DNA from: Adiantum capillus-veneris
Taxonomy: Eukaryota; Streptophyta; Polypodiopsida; Polypodiales; Pteridaceae
Assembly (NCBI GenBank): GCA_014529385.2
Contig: CM043958.1
Coordinates: forward strand, 92,720,435-92,784,434
DNA: 64,000 nt
Reading direction: 5' to 3'
The number at the start of each line of letters is the position of its first letter. Position 1 is the first letter of the stretch. The notes beneath the pieces are model-generated. The model was not told where the DNA came from. It made no database searches and was given only the letters and a program-made list of their open reading frames with translations. Made by a program: the position numbers and the translations under genes. Shown here piece after piece: positions 34,021 through 46,049 of this stretch.

Positions 34021-35465
34021 ATGAGACAACCTAAGAAACCGAGAAGATCTTGCAAAGGGCCAGAACATGCCAAGAGGATTGACATAGTGAGACTTGGGGA
34101 GGAACCATTTCCTGCATACATAGCCACTGATCCATCTCAAGAAGAAGAGAAGATCCTCATTAGAACCTTAAAAGAATATAAAGACGTCTTTGCATGGTCT
34201 TATAAAGATCTCCAGGGATTGGATATTGATATCTGTCATCACATGATACTCGTGCAAGATGATGCTAAACCAAGCAAATGAGACCTTTGTGAAAAAATCA
34301 AGGAGGAAGAGATTGAAAAAGTCAAAGAAGAAGAATTCATCAATAAATTTGAGCACACTGATTGGGTGTCCTTAATCGTGGTGGTACTAAAGAAAAACGA
34401 GAAGCTAAGAGTGTGTGTTAATCTCAAAAAGTGAATGCAAAAACTATAAGGGACAATTATCCTCTTCTTATCATTGATCATGTTCTAGAAAGGGTGGTTG
34501 GAAAGGAGGCTTAAAGCTCTCTATATGGATTCTTGGGCTAAAAACCACTAGACATTGACCAAAAGGACTAGCATAAAATGGCTTTTTCCTCAAAATGGGA
34601 AAGATTTTCATATAGAGTCATGCTTTTTGGGCTGACAAATGCTCCACTAACATTTCAAAGACTGACAAGCCATGCTTTCAAGGAATACTCACAAAGATTC
34701 TTAGAGGTTAATATGGATGACATGTGCGTGTACTCATACAAACGACCAAACCACTTTGAGCACTTCAAAAATGTCTTCTGAGAAACTCCACCTATATAGG
34801 ATTTATTCGAATCTTGAAAAATATATATTCGTGGTTAGGCAGGGAAAAATTCTCGGACATATCGTTTCCAAGAATGGGATTGCTATGATATAGAGAAAAT
34901 GGCAGTGATTGCTAAAATTCTTAGACCTCCCAATATTAAGATAGTTCAATAATTCATGGGGCATTGTGGATATTATCAAATATTTATCTACATGTATGCT
35001 ATAATTGCTAAGCGCATCTATGATGTGATCACTCAATTTTGTATGAACTCAAGAGTGCGGAGAGTCATTTCAAAAGCTCAAGCAAGCTTTTTCTTCAGCT
35101 CCAAATGTTAAAAACTCTAGATTGGAATAAAATTTTACATGTGCATGTTGATGCTTCAAAATTTGGTATTAGTAGCATATTGGTGCAATCAGGAGAGGGA
35201 ACTTTGGATTTTTTCATCTCATATGCCAACAAACAATTGTACATGGTAGAAAAGAAATATACCACAACAAAAAAAGAAGGATTTGGAATGGTTTATGTCG
35301 TCAAAAAGTATAGGTGTTATTTATTGAAAAATAAATTTATATTCTTTGTAGATTACCAAGCACTGCTCTATCTTATCAACAAATGATGTAATACGGGAAG
35401 AATTGTGAGATGGTTCATCATCTTATTGGAGTTTGAATTTATGGTGGTGCAACCAAATTTAGTTG
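34021..35465 (+). pseudogene. gypsy reverse transcriptase and RNase H remnant
   Basis: Ordered Ty3/gypsy blocks with many stops and shifts. PFPAYIATDPS and EYKDVFAWSYKDL (34105-34210); HTDWVSLIVVVLKKNEKLRV (34355-34415); VMLFGLTNAPLTFQRL; VNMDDMCVYS with both catalytic Asp (34708-34740); RQGKILGHIVSKNGI (34835-34880); then RNase H VDASKFGISSILVQSGEG (35150), YTTTKKEGFGMVYVVKKYR and FFVDYQALLYLINK (to 35386). The wording is of the large plant gypsy type (Tat/Athila side) rather than of gypsy A. Protease and integrase are not found nearby. Confidence 0.88.
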
Positions 35466-36715
35466 GAGCTATGAAGGGTACAATGCAATGATATGGGTGT
35501 CTACTGGTGCATGGCAGAGTGCTAGGGTAGGTATGAAGGCCTTGGGCAGGCAGGTAGTGGCAAAAAATATATGATTATGGCGATTCTCCAGGCCAAGAAG
35601 GCTCCATGGTGGGCCAATCAGTTTGGTAGTTCAAGGTGTCCAAAGTATTATAATTGTACCTTGGAATGTGGTTCTTCAGGCATACTACAATCCGGTCCAA
35701 ATGACTCCTTGAACAAAGCTACAGTGTGACTCAAAGATGGAATGCTTGCAGGTCCTCAAAGGGCAGGTCAAGTGGAGATGGATGATCGTAGTTGATGTCA
35801 CTGAGGATAGCTTCAAAATTTAGAAGGCAGCACTATGTGGAGTTGGCCAGATTTGACGGCTCATCGATCGGACTCACGGATGGCAAGATATGCCTGATCA
35901 AAGTTTAAAGCCATTACGAACAAGAAGGTGTCAAATGATTTCCTTCTAGTTTGGAGCTTAAACCTATTGAGAGTGTTCGGTCTAGCTCCAAACCTGGAGC
36001 ATCCTACCACACTTTGACCATTGGATGTGGGAGTAGGAAATTGCAAGATAGGGAAGTTAGGGGTAACAAATTGGGACTTCAATGGATTCATTTGAAGGTT
36101 TCTCAACTCTTGGAAGGGGGGTCGCCTGGAGAGAACCAGAGGCAGTAAACCCATAGGCAAAAGCAAGAACCAATAGCACAATGTATTTGGGCTAGGGCAT
36201 GGCCCTCTTGTGCTACATAAGATGGGAGAGGGAGAGAGCTCCCCCTCTGCGAGCCATGGCATGGAGTTTGGGTGTTGCATAGGGGGAAACAATGACAACG
36301 ATGGTGGTGACAACTTGTCAGCTGTTTTTGGCTGCACAATGGTGTTGCGATAGCGGTGGGCACGACAATGCAGATGATGATGTGGTCGGTCCACAAGGGC
36401 CCATTCCCGCACCCTATAAGGGCCCAAATTTTTGAAGGTAAACAGTCCCCCCCACTAGCTACCGCCCTAGTCCAAAGGGAGGGGAAGTGTGAGTTTGAAA
36501 GAGGATTTTGAGGAGATGTGAGAGAGGAAAATGAAGTGTTCAGTTTCAAATGGGCCAGGGAGCACCAGTGACATGGCTAGTACTCCCCCCTGGCTCAAAG
36601 AAGATCGAATGAGGATCTAGTCAAGCAAAAGGGCATGGCCCTCCCCTAAGATGCTAAAATCAATTGCCACATGGACCAATGGGAGAATAGATACCAAAAC
36701 TGAATAGGCCCTCCC

Positions 36716-36722
36716 TATAAAG
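36716..36722 (+). promoter_or_regulatory. TATA box in long LTR
   Basis: TATAAAG in CCCTATAAAGGG, with CCAAT about 40 bp upstream. Confidence 0.5.
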
Positions 36723-37492
36723 GGAGTTTTTTGCATCATTTTAATGCTTTTTGGCTAGGGCTTTTTGCTTGCCATTTGCAAGGAGCCAAGAGAGTAAGAT
36801 TGTTTTTTTTGTGGGGCTTCTTTGTGCAAAGGTGTGTGGGTGTAGAGCATAAAAGGAGCGAGTTTGAGTGTGTTTTTTGCTCGGCAACCAAGTGGGTGTG
36901 CGGTTTGTTGTAGAAGAGTTTATGTGTGGTGGTTTTGAAGCATGATCGAGCTTCCATAGCCATTTCTTGAGTGTCATTTCCCCCTGCCCCTTCTCTTCTT
37001 TTGCTTTTGTGTCGTGGTGCTGATGTGTATGAGCAGGTGTGTCCCTTGTGTCATTTTTGGTGCAGAATGAGAGTGAGAGTGTTGAAGCAAAGGATCCAAT
37101 CACACCTATCAAGATGGGCTAGCAAAACTACTTTTTTCCTCACTCATCTATTTTTTGCGTAAGCGGGCATTGTAAATCCTGAACTCGAAAGAGTTTAATT
37201 ATTCTGAACCATTTTTGTACCTAATGAAAAGGTCAGAAGCCAAAGCCCACTACATTTTTTGAAATACTTATCCCTTTCTAAGCAAAAAACCCAAATTTTC
37301 CACCTTAGGTATATAAGCCAAAATTTGTAATTATCAAAAAGACTGTTTTTACTTTGGAGCTCACGTAGTGAAGAGTACACCTATGCTTGCATGCTCACTA
37401 CTCTTTGTACGGGTAAGCATTGCTAATGAAACTTCTTGTGTTGCTTCCTCATGATCTTGGCATCATGTACATGTTCAATGTGCTATGTTTGA

Positions 37493-37527
<35 letters not shown>

Positions 37528-37529
37528 CG
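37493..37529. repeat. (TG)n followed by (CG)n tract
   Basis: About 25 bp of TG run directly into about 12 bp of alternating G and C. The whole tract alternates purine and pyrimidine. Confidence 0.95.
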
Positions 37530-38045
37530 ACACAATGAGTGGTTTTAGCTCTAGGTTATTTAGTGTGTTGAAATGCTTGTTTTGTGTTGTTAATGGTGTT
37601 TTAAGTGAAACTAAGCATGGATAGAGGTATGTAGGCCTCAAGAGCAGACAAACAACCCCTCATTTGTCATTTTTGGGTGAAGTTAAGAGGTGGCACCAAT
37701 GCGGTTGCTCATCTACCCAACTGTGACTTTTGTAAGTTTTGTTGTTGGGAACCTATTGCCTATAGCCTAGAGACCCCCAATCTCAAGTGTCATGTCATTT
37801 GGAGTTCATTTAACCCATAAATGACCATTTGAGTGCAAGTTAGACCGGAGGAGAGACTTGAACGTTTCCACTTAGTTGCTTCATTGCTTGAGAGTGATAC
37901 CTCTCTCCTCAATGTTTTGCCATTCGTGCATTGCATTTGACATTTCCATGCACTAGTCGGGTCGGCTACATCCTCAGATTGACATATTTATGTTGGTTTG
38001 AGTTCTCTCTAGGCTACATCATCCAAACGCGGTGATCTGCCGACA

Positions 38046-38064
38046 TTGCCGTTGTTGCCGGGGA
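38046..38064 (+). other. primer-binding site, tRNA-Asp type
   Basis: TTGCCGTTGTTGCCGGGGA differs from the standard plant tRNA-Asp PBS (TTGGCGCCGTTGCCGGGGA) by three or four bases, and directly follows an LTR end in CA. This PBS is typical of the Athila/Tat branch of plant Ty3/gypsy, which agrees with the gag downstream. Confidence 0.75.
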
Positions 38065-39690
38065 TGTAGGACTTACACTAGCGGAGGAGATCACAATGAG
38101 GTTCTTCTTTACCGAGTTCCCAAGTGTTATTGTTCATTACATTTACTTTTAGATAGGAGAGTCAGTGAGGCTTGCTGATTTCTAAGGTAGACTGAAGAGC
38201 CGTGCATTCTCTTTTGGTTGCCTTGTACGTTAGCTCTGCTTTAGTTGTTAGTTTTAGTGCAGTATGTATTGAGTCCGTGCTTTGAGTCTTGTGTAAATTA
38301 TGTTTGGTAGACAATTATGGTAAGAAGAGGTGAGTCAAAAAATTTGCTATCATCTACCCCGTTATCACTTCTTTTTTTGTATTGTTTTGTGTTTTGTTGT
38401 TTTGTTGTTTTGTTGATTAGATTAGTTGTAGGAGTAGCAATTAGGTTAACATTACATTTTGGTATTGCTTGAACAAGCCAAAGTTGCTTTTGAATACCAT
38501 ATTGCAACTTTTGATGGAAAAAGTGACAGAAAAGGCGAGAAGTATGCATAACTTGAAAACAAAATGTGCGATTTGAGGAATTCTTGCTTGTACATTTGCA
38601 TACACTCTAGTAGAGCATATCTAGAAATTTTGGGGTAAAATTTGAGTCAGTTGTGAGACAAAGCATAATTTATAGTAATTGACCAAGTCAAACTTGAAAC
38701 TTATGACAAAAACAAAAAATTGATTATTTTGAGCCATACATGGTATCATTGGGAAGCTCAAGATGTACAAAATCAACAGGAACTGACCAGGTGCAAATCA
38801 AACCTCAGTGGCATCTATTGCGATAGCTGCCACTTGTCACATTTCTGCAAACTGAGCATACCATCAGGCTCCTGAGACTCTCTACTTGCCAAACCACCTT
38901 CCACCTATCAAAAAAGTTCAAATATTGGGTAAAACCAGCCAAAATTGCTTGAGTGACCGGGCTCGAGGAGTTAACTTGCCTTTTGACAGGATAAAACCAA
39001 AATTACAGGTGGCCCATAGGTGCAAAAGATTATACAAGTGATAGGGAAACCACTAGAAGTATCAAAATTCCAAAATTCCACTAAAGCCAGCTACCGAGGT
39101 ATATGCCAAAAGTGTCATACTGGGACCAACTTGGTGTTATAAGATTTCTAACAGTACAAGGATCCCAAAGATACCTTCCTTGACTCATTTGGACCAATAA
39201 AATCCCGTTAATCACCCAAAAATGGAAGGTCTAAGAAAAACTTTTGATAATTGACCCAGCAGGCATCAAAAGCTATCAAAACACTTCAAGCAGGGTGTCA
39301 AAAGACTCACCAAGCAAAGACCAATAAACAAAAAGTGGCTAGACTTAAAAATCTCACCAGTGAGAGCTACTACGGTAGTAGCTGCCATCTGGTCTAGCTG
39401 GGAAATATGACCCCACCAGCTTGTAGGCCATCCTGCTAGAATTCTAGAAATACCTTGGTTGAATCAAACAGACTCCAAAATCACCAAAAAGGGCTCATTA
39501 AAAATTTAGGCCTTGAATTGTCAGATTCTCGACAAAGGTTTTAGAATTTTAGCAAAATTTTGAATTTTAGTGGAGATTTCTGAGAGAAATTTGGGCTCAT
39601 CACTCAACAAGACAAGTGGCAAAGTGCTTGATCTTGTGTATAGAGGTATCCAGGGTATCAAAGGCAAAAGCCACACCAGGACCTAGCTAA
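38065..39690 (+). other. leader region before gypsy gag
   Basis: Non-coding, 1.6 kb, between PBS and gag remnant. It holds a near-perfect hairpin AGCTACTAC-G-GTAGTAGCT at 39365-39383, and a related GATAGCTGCCACTTG stretch at 38832-38846. Confidence 0.45.
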
Positions 39691-42660
39691 CCTCACAGGT
39701 AAGAGGTTGGGGTTTTTCAAAGTGTATCTATCTTTTTTCATGTATTTAAGATTGGGCAGGTATCTTCTAAGAGAAACTAGAGCAACAATAGACCAAGGGA
39801 TTCTAGTGTCAACAGGAAAAGAGAGTGTAAACCAAGTCAAGATAGATCCCTTAGCACCAACCATAGAAGAGCACAATGATACTGACACCTCTTTCAACAA
39901 ATTGTATCATTGGATGGCAAACCAGCAACTTGGAGGCTTCCAACAGCAAGGGACTATGGGCTTTAGCACCTCCCAAAAACCCTTAAACATACCAAAATAC
40001 ACGACATTCTTCCTAAAGTGAACAAACACCCATGGAGTCCTAATGTATGCGCATGTAGAGGACATCAATGCATCTGTATTGAAGAACGGCTAGTTAAAGA
40101 TTAGAAGTAATCCTAGTAAGCGATGATGTTGATAGGTTCCGTGATGAGGAGGGAAACCACTACCTCATTGTTAAAGTCCCAAAAAATTACAATCGGTATG
40201 GAGACAACATAGCAAATGGGAAGATGGTTATGGAGACCCAAGAATTTCCTTCTAAACTTAATCTTCCTGGAGACTTCTACATTCATGACAAGAGAGTAGT
40301 GAGAGTGGCTACAATTGATGAAAATATTGGGATATACAAGCATGGGGATGGGAGAGTCATCTCTTACTACCATTGCATGGAACCCCATGTGAATGAATTA
40401 AGCAAAGACAAAATCCTCTACTTGTTTTCATATGACTCGTCAAACTGGAACTCATATCATTTTTGACGATAAGTACAAACGAGAATACAAATTGATTCAC
40501 TCATAAGATGTAGGGAGAGTGATAACGCCAGATTTGTTGACACAGACTTTTGAGGGGAAGCAAAAGCCCATAGAAACCCCTAGTAAATCTACAAATCCCT
40601 TCTCAAATGATTACGACACCACATCACAAACAAATAAGCAGCCGTTGCCCAAGCCTCAAAACTCGCAAACCACACCACTATCATTTCAAGCATGGCTTGA
40701 GTAGTTTGCAACACCAAATCTAAACATAAAAGGGGGTGGATATCAAGCCATGTCAGGTCAAATCCAACTAGGGTTGAAGCACCACATTGAGAATGAGCAG
40801 AAAGGGTTTGAGCAGAAGAATGACCACTTGCTAGACCTACCAGGAATTATGGATTAGGAGCACCCTTAAGTGAAGAACACGTACCATATCCTAAGGTGGA
40901 AAGAGCACATAGAGGAGGATTAGGGATCCTATGCTTAGATTAATGGATCACCCTAGGATTAGACCATCTCAAGTCCAAAAATGTGTTAACAAGAAATGAA
41001 ATAGGGATCCAAGGGATCACGTGGCAGCATTTGTACGCATCATTAGAGTTGAAGAAGTCCTAGAATTATCCATGCAATTCACAAGTTTTGGACTAACTCT
41101 AGAGGAGGATGCCACCACCTAGTTTGATTCTGTCAAATGTAGGGATTTTGAGTCAATGGAGGAGGTGTTTGACACGTTTATTGAGGAATCCTCTCAAAGA
41201 GAGATATCCCACAACACCGTCTCACAAATCCACAAATTCAAGCAGAAAGAAGGAGAGTCTGTACAAAAAGCAACCCTAAGGTTGAAGAGATACGTGAAGC
41301 TCTACCCATTAGAAGAATTGCCAACCCAATCAAGGTCAATGCTCATCTTTATCCAAGGATTGAGAAACACAGATCTCCATAAAGACCTTCACATGAAAAA
41401 GAGCCCTATAGTGAATGAGTTGACGAAGAAGGTGCTCTACTTGGTAGATAACTGTGCTGTCTACAAGGAGTGAGAATACAAGGATTTAGACGATGATTCC
41501 TCATCATGGCATAGTGGCTTCAAATATGCCAAGTCAGTATAGAAATCCAAATCTTTGATAAACCAAGAGCGACTCATTGAAGAAGTGCTCAAGAGGATCA
41601 ATCCATTTGCTCAACCGCAGGCTAAGCAACCAAAGTGGTGTGCGATAGAGCAGAAATGGACAAATCATGCAACCTGGGAGTGTTATTACAACAAGAGATA
41701 CGTAAAGGAACACCAATACATCCCATAAGCCCAAGTAGTCTCAACACAAGCTCCACCAGTGTCTAGATATACAACAAGGATTCTTCCAGGGCTAGTAGGA
41801 GTTGAAAGACCACAACTTGTCTTGGGACAACAATCCCCACTACCAAGGACGAGATCGATAGGAGTTGGATACACACCAATAGTAGAAGAACCTGAGGATC
41901 AAGACTTAGTGCCAATCCCAACATATTATGAAGAGACTAGTGGATATATGCCAAAAGCAAGATACTATCCACCTAAAGAAGCAAAAACGTTGGAACCACG
42001 GAGCATGATTGGATCAATTGGACCAACAACTACTACACATGCTACATGAGAAGGAAGATATAGCTTGGATGAATGCACATTGTTGTTCATAGATAATGGA
42101 GGATTTGTGGGATCAAGACCTGTTTATCAACGAAGGGATCAACAGAGGATTAGCGGGATCAAGACCTGCTTATCAATAAAGGGCTGCTCAAGGAGCACCT
42201 CAACAATCCAAGGGACCATGCTACAAGTGCGGCAGAGACCACTTGATGAGAGGCTGCCCTCACAACAAAATCATTAGGGTAAATGCATATTGCCTAGAGT
42301 GTGGAATCACTCATTTGATCCTTGATTGCCCAAAGAGCCCGAACAAAGGAGAAAAAGTAATGTTGAAGAGGCAATACCATCTAGCAGTAGGTCAGAAAAC
42401 AAAGCGATGATACCAATCCAGGTGATCACGAGAGCCCAAGCTCAAAAAGCGGTAGATGAATCCATCATTGAAGTACTAAAAACTGATATACCTAGCATTG
42501 AGCAAAAAAGTCAACAAAACACATGGAAATCTAGGAAAGCTAGGAAGGAATAGGAACAAACTTCCTTAGTAGACGAGCCGAAACAAACCAAGGAAAAATT
42601 GAAAAAACTTGAAGGAAAATCAAACAAACAAAAGGGAATCCCTAGGGTAGTACCAATGCT
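39691..42660 (+). pseudogene. gag: gypsy gag remnant with three zinc-finger-like motifs
   Basis: Long decayed gag in plus orientation with many stops. The clearest open part is 41156-41473 (MEEVFDTFIEES, VSQIHKFKQKEGESVQKATL, LKRYVKLYPLEELP, LIFIQGLR), the retrotransposon gag capsid domain. Downstream: WCAIEQKWTNHATWECY (about 41635-41690), a C...H...C finger of the kind seen before nucleocapsid in large plant gypsy gags; then CYKCGRDHLMRGC (42212-42250) and CLECGITHLILDC (42296-42334). The last two are zinc knuckles with three, not four, residues between the second Cys and the His. VITRAQAQKA (about 42424-42453) lies at the gag-protease border. Upstream open parts (39707-40021, 40224-40466) probably belong to the gag N-terminus. 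No protease or RT follows. Confidence 0.78.
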
Positions 42661-43054
42661 AGACATAGTCAAAAATGGTTATTGTACTCTTCAATGAACT
42701 ACTCGACCACTTTTAGTTGTGTGGTTTTAACATGAAGTTCTAGCTTTTGATTTTGAACATGGATCTCTCTGATATATATCTTCATCTTCATATTTTCTAT
42801 AAGTTGGTGAGCAACATCTACATAATCTTCTATAGTATGCATAGGAGCCATGCTTCGTGCATTGGTACCTTCTTGCTCATCGATTCTGTTTTCCCCTTGT
42901 TGGTATTCCTTATAGGTGTTACCTTGCTCCTCATTCTCTCTTTTAGGTAAAACTGTTGTTGGAGTAACCTCTGGAACATTTTTTACACTAAGCTGCGAGT
43001 GTGTTACACGTTATGTAGCATAGCTGGAAGATATAGGAGAGATACACTGCTTCT
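42661..43054. other. short stretch without recognised feature
   Basis: About 400 bp between the gag remnant and the small LTR at 43055. A 67-codon ORF at 42747-42950 has no known motif. Confidence 0.4.
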
Positions 43055-43207
43055 TGTAAGGGTTTTGGGCTTTGGCCTATTCTTGTGTGTAACACCTCTA
43101 GTCTACTTTGGGATGCATAGGTGGCATAGAACCATGTGATAGCATGTAGAAAATGTGCCCAAGGGTGTGGGTACCCATGGGAGTCATTACTAAAGGGTGT
43201 TGACTCA

Positions 43208-43650
43208 CTTAGAACACCCACGAGTTTGCATCAACCCTTTGTACACACTTTCTACAGAATCAATTAATCTAGTTTTGTGTCTACATTCTACTCTATCTCC
43301 ATTGTGTAGTGACAATCATTGAGGAGAAATATCCAGCATCTAATTTCCAAGATGTAATCAATTCTTTGATGTCTGAGGAGAAGAAGCAGTGGGGGAATTT
43401 TACTTCGGGGGGAAGAGCTTTCGTAGTCATCTCTAGTGATAAAACTAATTCTTGTGTGGCAAAGAAGGGCACAAGCATCAAAGACTTGTAGCATTTGCAG
43501 AAAGAAAGGTCATCTTCCTTCTAAGTGTTTCAAAAATAACAGAGGCAACACTAGCAAAAATCCAAAACCCAACGTCTATTTAGCAAAGAAGACGAAGATG
43601 AAGATGAAGAAGAATACATTACCAACCTTCTAGTTTATGATGACATTCTC
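43208..43650 (+). pseudogene. gag remnant of the small element
   Basis: Open parts 43309-43491 and 43436-43633 overlap in different frames. VTIIEEKYPASNFQDVINSL, then SSDKTNSCVAKKGT and, after a frame change, CSICRKKGHLPSKC, a perfect CX2CX4HX4C zinc knuckle followed by FKNNRGN. This is the C-terminal half of a copia-type gag. The capsid N-terminus is missing. Confidence 0.7.
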
Positions 43651-44000
43651 TAGTTTTTTATCTTGACTTTACCTCTCAATTGTATTTGTTTGGAGATAGC
43701 TTGGATTATCTTGGTCTCAATTTTATACATATGTTCAAGAGGAGGTGTTCCTTGCCTTTTTGATAAGAGATAGTTTGTCACCTGCATTGGGGATGTTCTC
43801 CTGGATTGGAGATGTTCTTTGACTCCTGGATTGGAGTGTGTCAGAGATCTTAGTTTCTATATAGTCTAAACCCCAAGGGGAGGGTTATAAGGGTTATGGG
43901 ATTGATCATATTCTTGCGTGTAGCCCCTCTAGTCTATTGGGATGCATAGGTGCCACAGAACCATGTTATAGCATGTAGAAAAGGTGCGTAAGGTTGTGGG

Positions 44001-44659
44001 TGTAAAGTATGGAGCCTGATTTACCCCTTGTAATTTTTTGTATAAAAAATGCACATTTATAAGGCCCCCATTAGGAGCAGAAGCCATCGTGTGTGAAGAA
44101 AAACCACTTGTCGAAAACCAAAATTTTAACGGCCAGTCTCGAGCAAAGCTCGAGACTAGCTTTGTCGGAATATTACAACCGATTGTCGGTTGGCCGGTGG
44201 CCGGTGGCCTATTTCAAAGGTGGTCTTCTCAAGGACTGCCACACATGGGTAGATTGGAGAGTCCAAATTGGACTTATCTACACAAGGGCGGCTACACACG
44301 GCTGCCTCTCATGAGAGAGGGCAACCCTTTTGGCCTATAAAAGAAGGCCATTTCTACACACATTTTGGAGTGTGAAGTTGATGCAACAAGGTGGGTGTGA
44401 GGTGGTGAGAGTGAAACAAGGTGGGAGCTCTATTAAGGGTATAATCCCTTTGTAACCTACTTCTTGTTTGAAGTACTAAAGCCATTGAGTGACTGCTTTC
44501 CCGTGGATGTAGCCCACATTGGGTGAACCACGTATATCATGTGTGATCTCTCTCTCTCTCTCTCTCTCTCTACTCTATAATCTCTTGTGTGTGATAATTT
44601 GTCTCTCCATTAAGTAAACTACTCATTCGTCTACTTAGCTACGTCCTATTTCCTAATAA
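44001..44659 (+). mobile_element. 5' LTR of nested copia
   Basis: Starts TGTAAAGTATGGAGC and ends near CCTAATAA before the PBS. It contains a perfect stem AGTCTCGAGC-AAA-GCTCGAGACT (44135-44157), a TATA box TATAAAAG (44336-44343) and a CT microsatellite (44547-44570). Confidence 0.85.
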
Positions 44660-44660
44660 C

Positions 44661-44672
44661 TGGTATCAGAGC
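44661..44672 (+). other. primer-binding site, initiator tRNA-Met
   Basis: TGGTATCAGAGC, perfect, directly after the 5' LTR. Confidence 0.9.
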
Positions 44673-44718
44673 AAGGTTTGCTCGTAGCTAAAGTATCTCA
44701 AGGAAAGGATTTCATGAA

Positions 44719-45480
44719 TTGAGTGGGGGAGTAATGGTGGAGGAAGGGAAGCTCAAGATCAAGAAGTTTAACAGCAAGAACTACCAACACTGCAAGATGC
44801 AGATTGAAGACTATCTCTACCAAAAGGACCTTTATTTGCCACTAGGCGGTCTTGCAAAGAAGCCCATAACGATGGAAGATGAAGCATGGATTGTCCTTGA
44901 CTGAAAGGCACTGGAAAAAATCCGGTTAATCTTGGCGTCAATAGTGGCCTTCAACATTTCAGAGATGGAGACCATGGAGGAAGTGATGAAGTCACTTAGC
45001 GGCCTCTACAAGAAACCATCGACATCCAATAAGGTATTTCTCATGAAGCGTTTATTCAATCTAAAGAAGACAGAGAATGGTTTAGTTGCAGAACACCTAA
45101 ATGACTTTAACACCAACAGAAGTCAACTTTGATCGGTGAAAATCAATTTTGATGATGAAGTGTGAGCTCTCCTTATACTATCGTCTCTACCGGATAGTTG
45201 GGACAACCTTGTGATGGTTGTAAGTAGTTCTATCTCTGGCACAAATACTCTTTATTTTGATGATGTTGTGGGTGTTCTCCTAAGCGAGGAAATGCGAAGG
45301 AGAAGCACATGAGAATCATCAAGTGCTGCACTGTCAGTGGAAACAAGAGGAAGGCCTAAGGAGAGATTCAAAAACCAAAAGAGTCGTGATCGCTCAAAGC
45401 GGAGCAAGTCATGCACAAAGTCAAGAAGGATTGCTGGTCTAAGAAAAAGAAGGAGTCGGAGTCTCAAGACAACAAGCCAA
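44719..45480 (+). pseudogene. gag: copia gag remnant
   Basis: Opens with KLKIKKFNSKNYQHCKMQI (usual F-x-G-x-N-Y-x-x-W, the Trp changed to Cys) and runs to a TGA at 44902-44904. It resumes in the same frame with KALEKIRLILASIVAFNI and FLMKRLFNLKKTENGLVAEH, then LSSLPDSWDNL. These are the blocks of a copia UBN2-type gag. The nucleocapsid keeps only the end of a zinc knuckle (HKVKKDCWSKKK, about 45411). At least four stops. Confidence 0.85.
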
Positions 45481-46049
45481 CATCGAAGGCCAATGTGGCA
45501 GGTAAAGTAGAGCAAGATGCTCTAATTCTCTCATTAGACAATGTGTCTAATTCTTGGATAGTAGATTTCGGGGCTTTTGAAAGATTTTGTGCTAGCAATG
45601 GCATTTTGAGGCAAAGGACAACCCCAAGGACACCTCAACAAAATGGAATTTCCGAAAGGTGAACATGACAATCATGGAGTGAGCATGAAGCATGCGGCTA
45701 CATGCAGGCTTACCGCTTGAGCTTTGGATGGATTTAGTATTTGATCAACTGATCATCCTCAATGGCATTGGATGGAGGATTTCTCGAGGAGGCATGGACA
45801 GGTAAACTGGTGAATTATTCATTTTTCAAAGTGTTTGGGTGTGAGGCTTTCATGCACATAGATAGAAGCCTAAGATCAAAGCTAGATGAAAAGTCCAAAA
45901 AGTGTTTCTTCATTGGCTATGGAGAAGGTGACTTTGGGTATCGTCTATTGAATCCTGAAGATGGTAAAATCTTCAGAAGTAGGGATGTAATTTTCAATGA
46001 ACAAAATATGTACAAAGATAGTTGGAAAGAAAACAAACAAAAGAAATAG
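45481..46049 (+). pseudogene. copia protease-integrase remnant with internal deletion
   Basis: SNSWIVDFGAF (about 45550-45580) is the start of the protease active site (usual W-I-L-D-S-G-A). Within a few codons the sequence becomes integrase, ERFCASNGILRQRTTPRTPQ followed by QNGISER. Most of protease and the N-terminal two thirds of integrase are therefore deleted in one step. The integrase end follows at 45762-46049: FFKVFGCEAFMHI, KKCFFIGYGEGDFGYRL and RSRDVIFNE. Confidence 0.88.

Larger units (their letters stand above)
35466..38045 (+). mobile_element. probable long gypsy LTR (left end unknown)
   Basis: The right end is well fixed: ...GCCGACA at 38045, directly followed by a tRNA-Asp PBS. 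Inside are a CCAAT box (36676-36680) and a TATA box TATAAAG (36716-36722), so the promoter (U3) lies left of about 36740 and the R/U5 part is about 1.3 kb. A (TG)n(CG)n tract lies at 37493-37529. The left end, somewhere between 35470 and 36600, could not be placed. The 188-codon minus ORF 35861-36427 and its neighbour are Pro/Ser-rich and look like chance ORFs. Confidence 0.5.

Noticed and set aside
35861-36549. Minus-strand ORFs of 148-188 codons, Pro/Ser/His-rich
   Set aside because: Two overlapping frames of similar length, no domain, in the probable U3 of a long LTR; chance ORFs.
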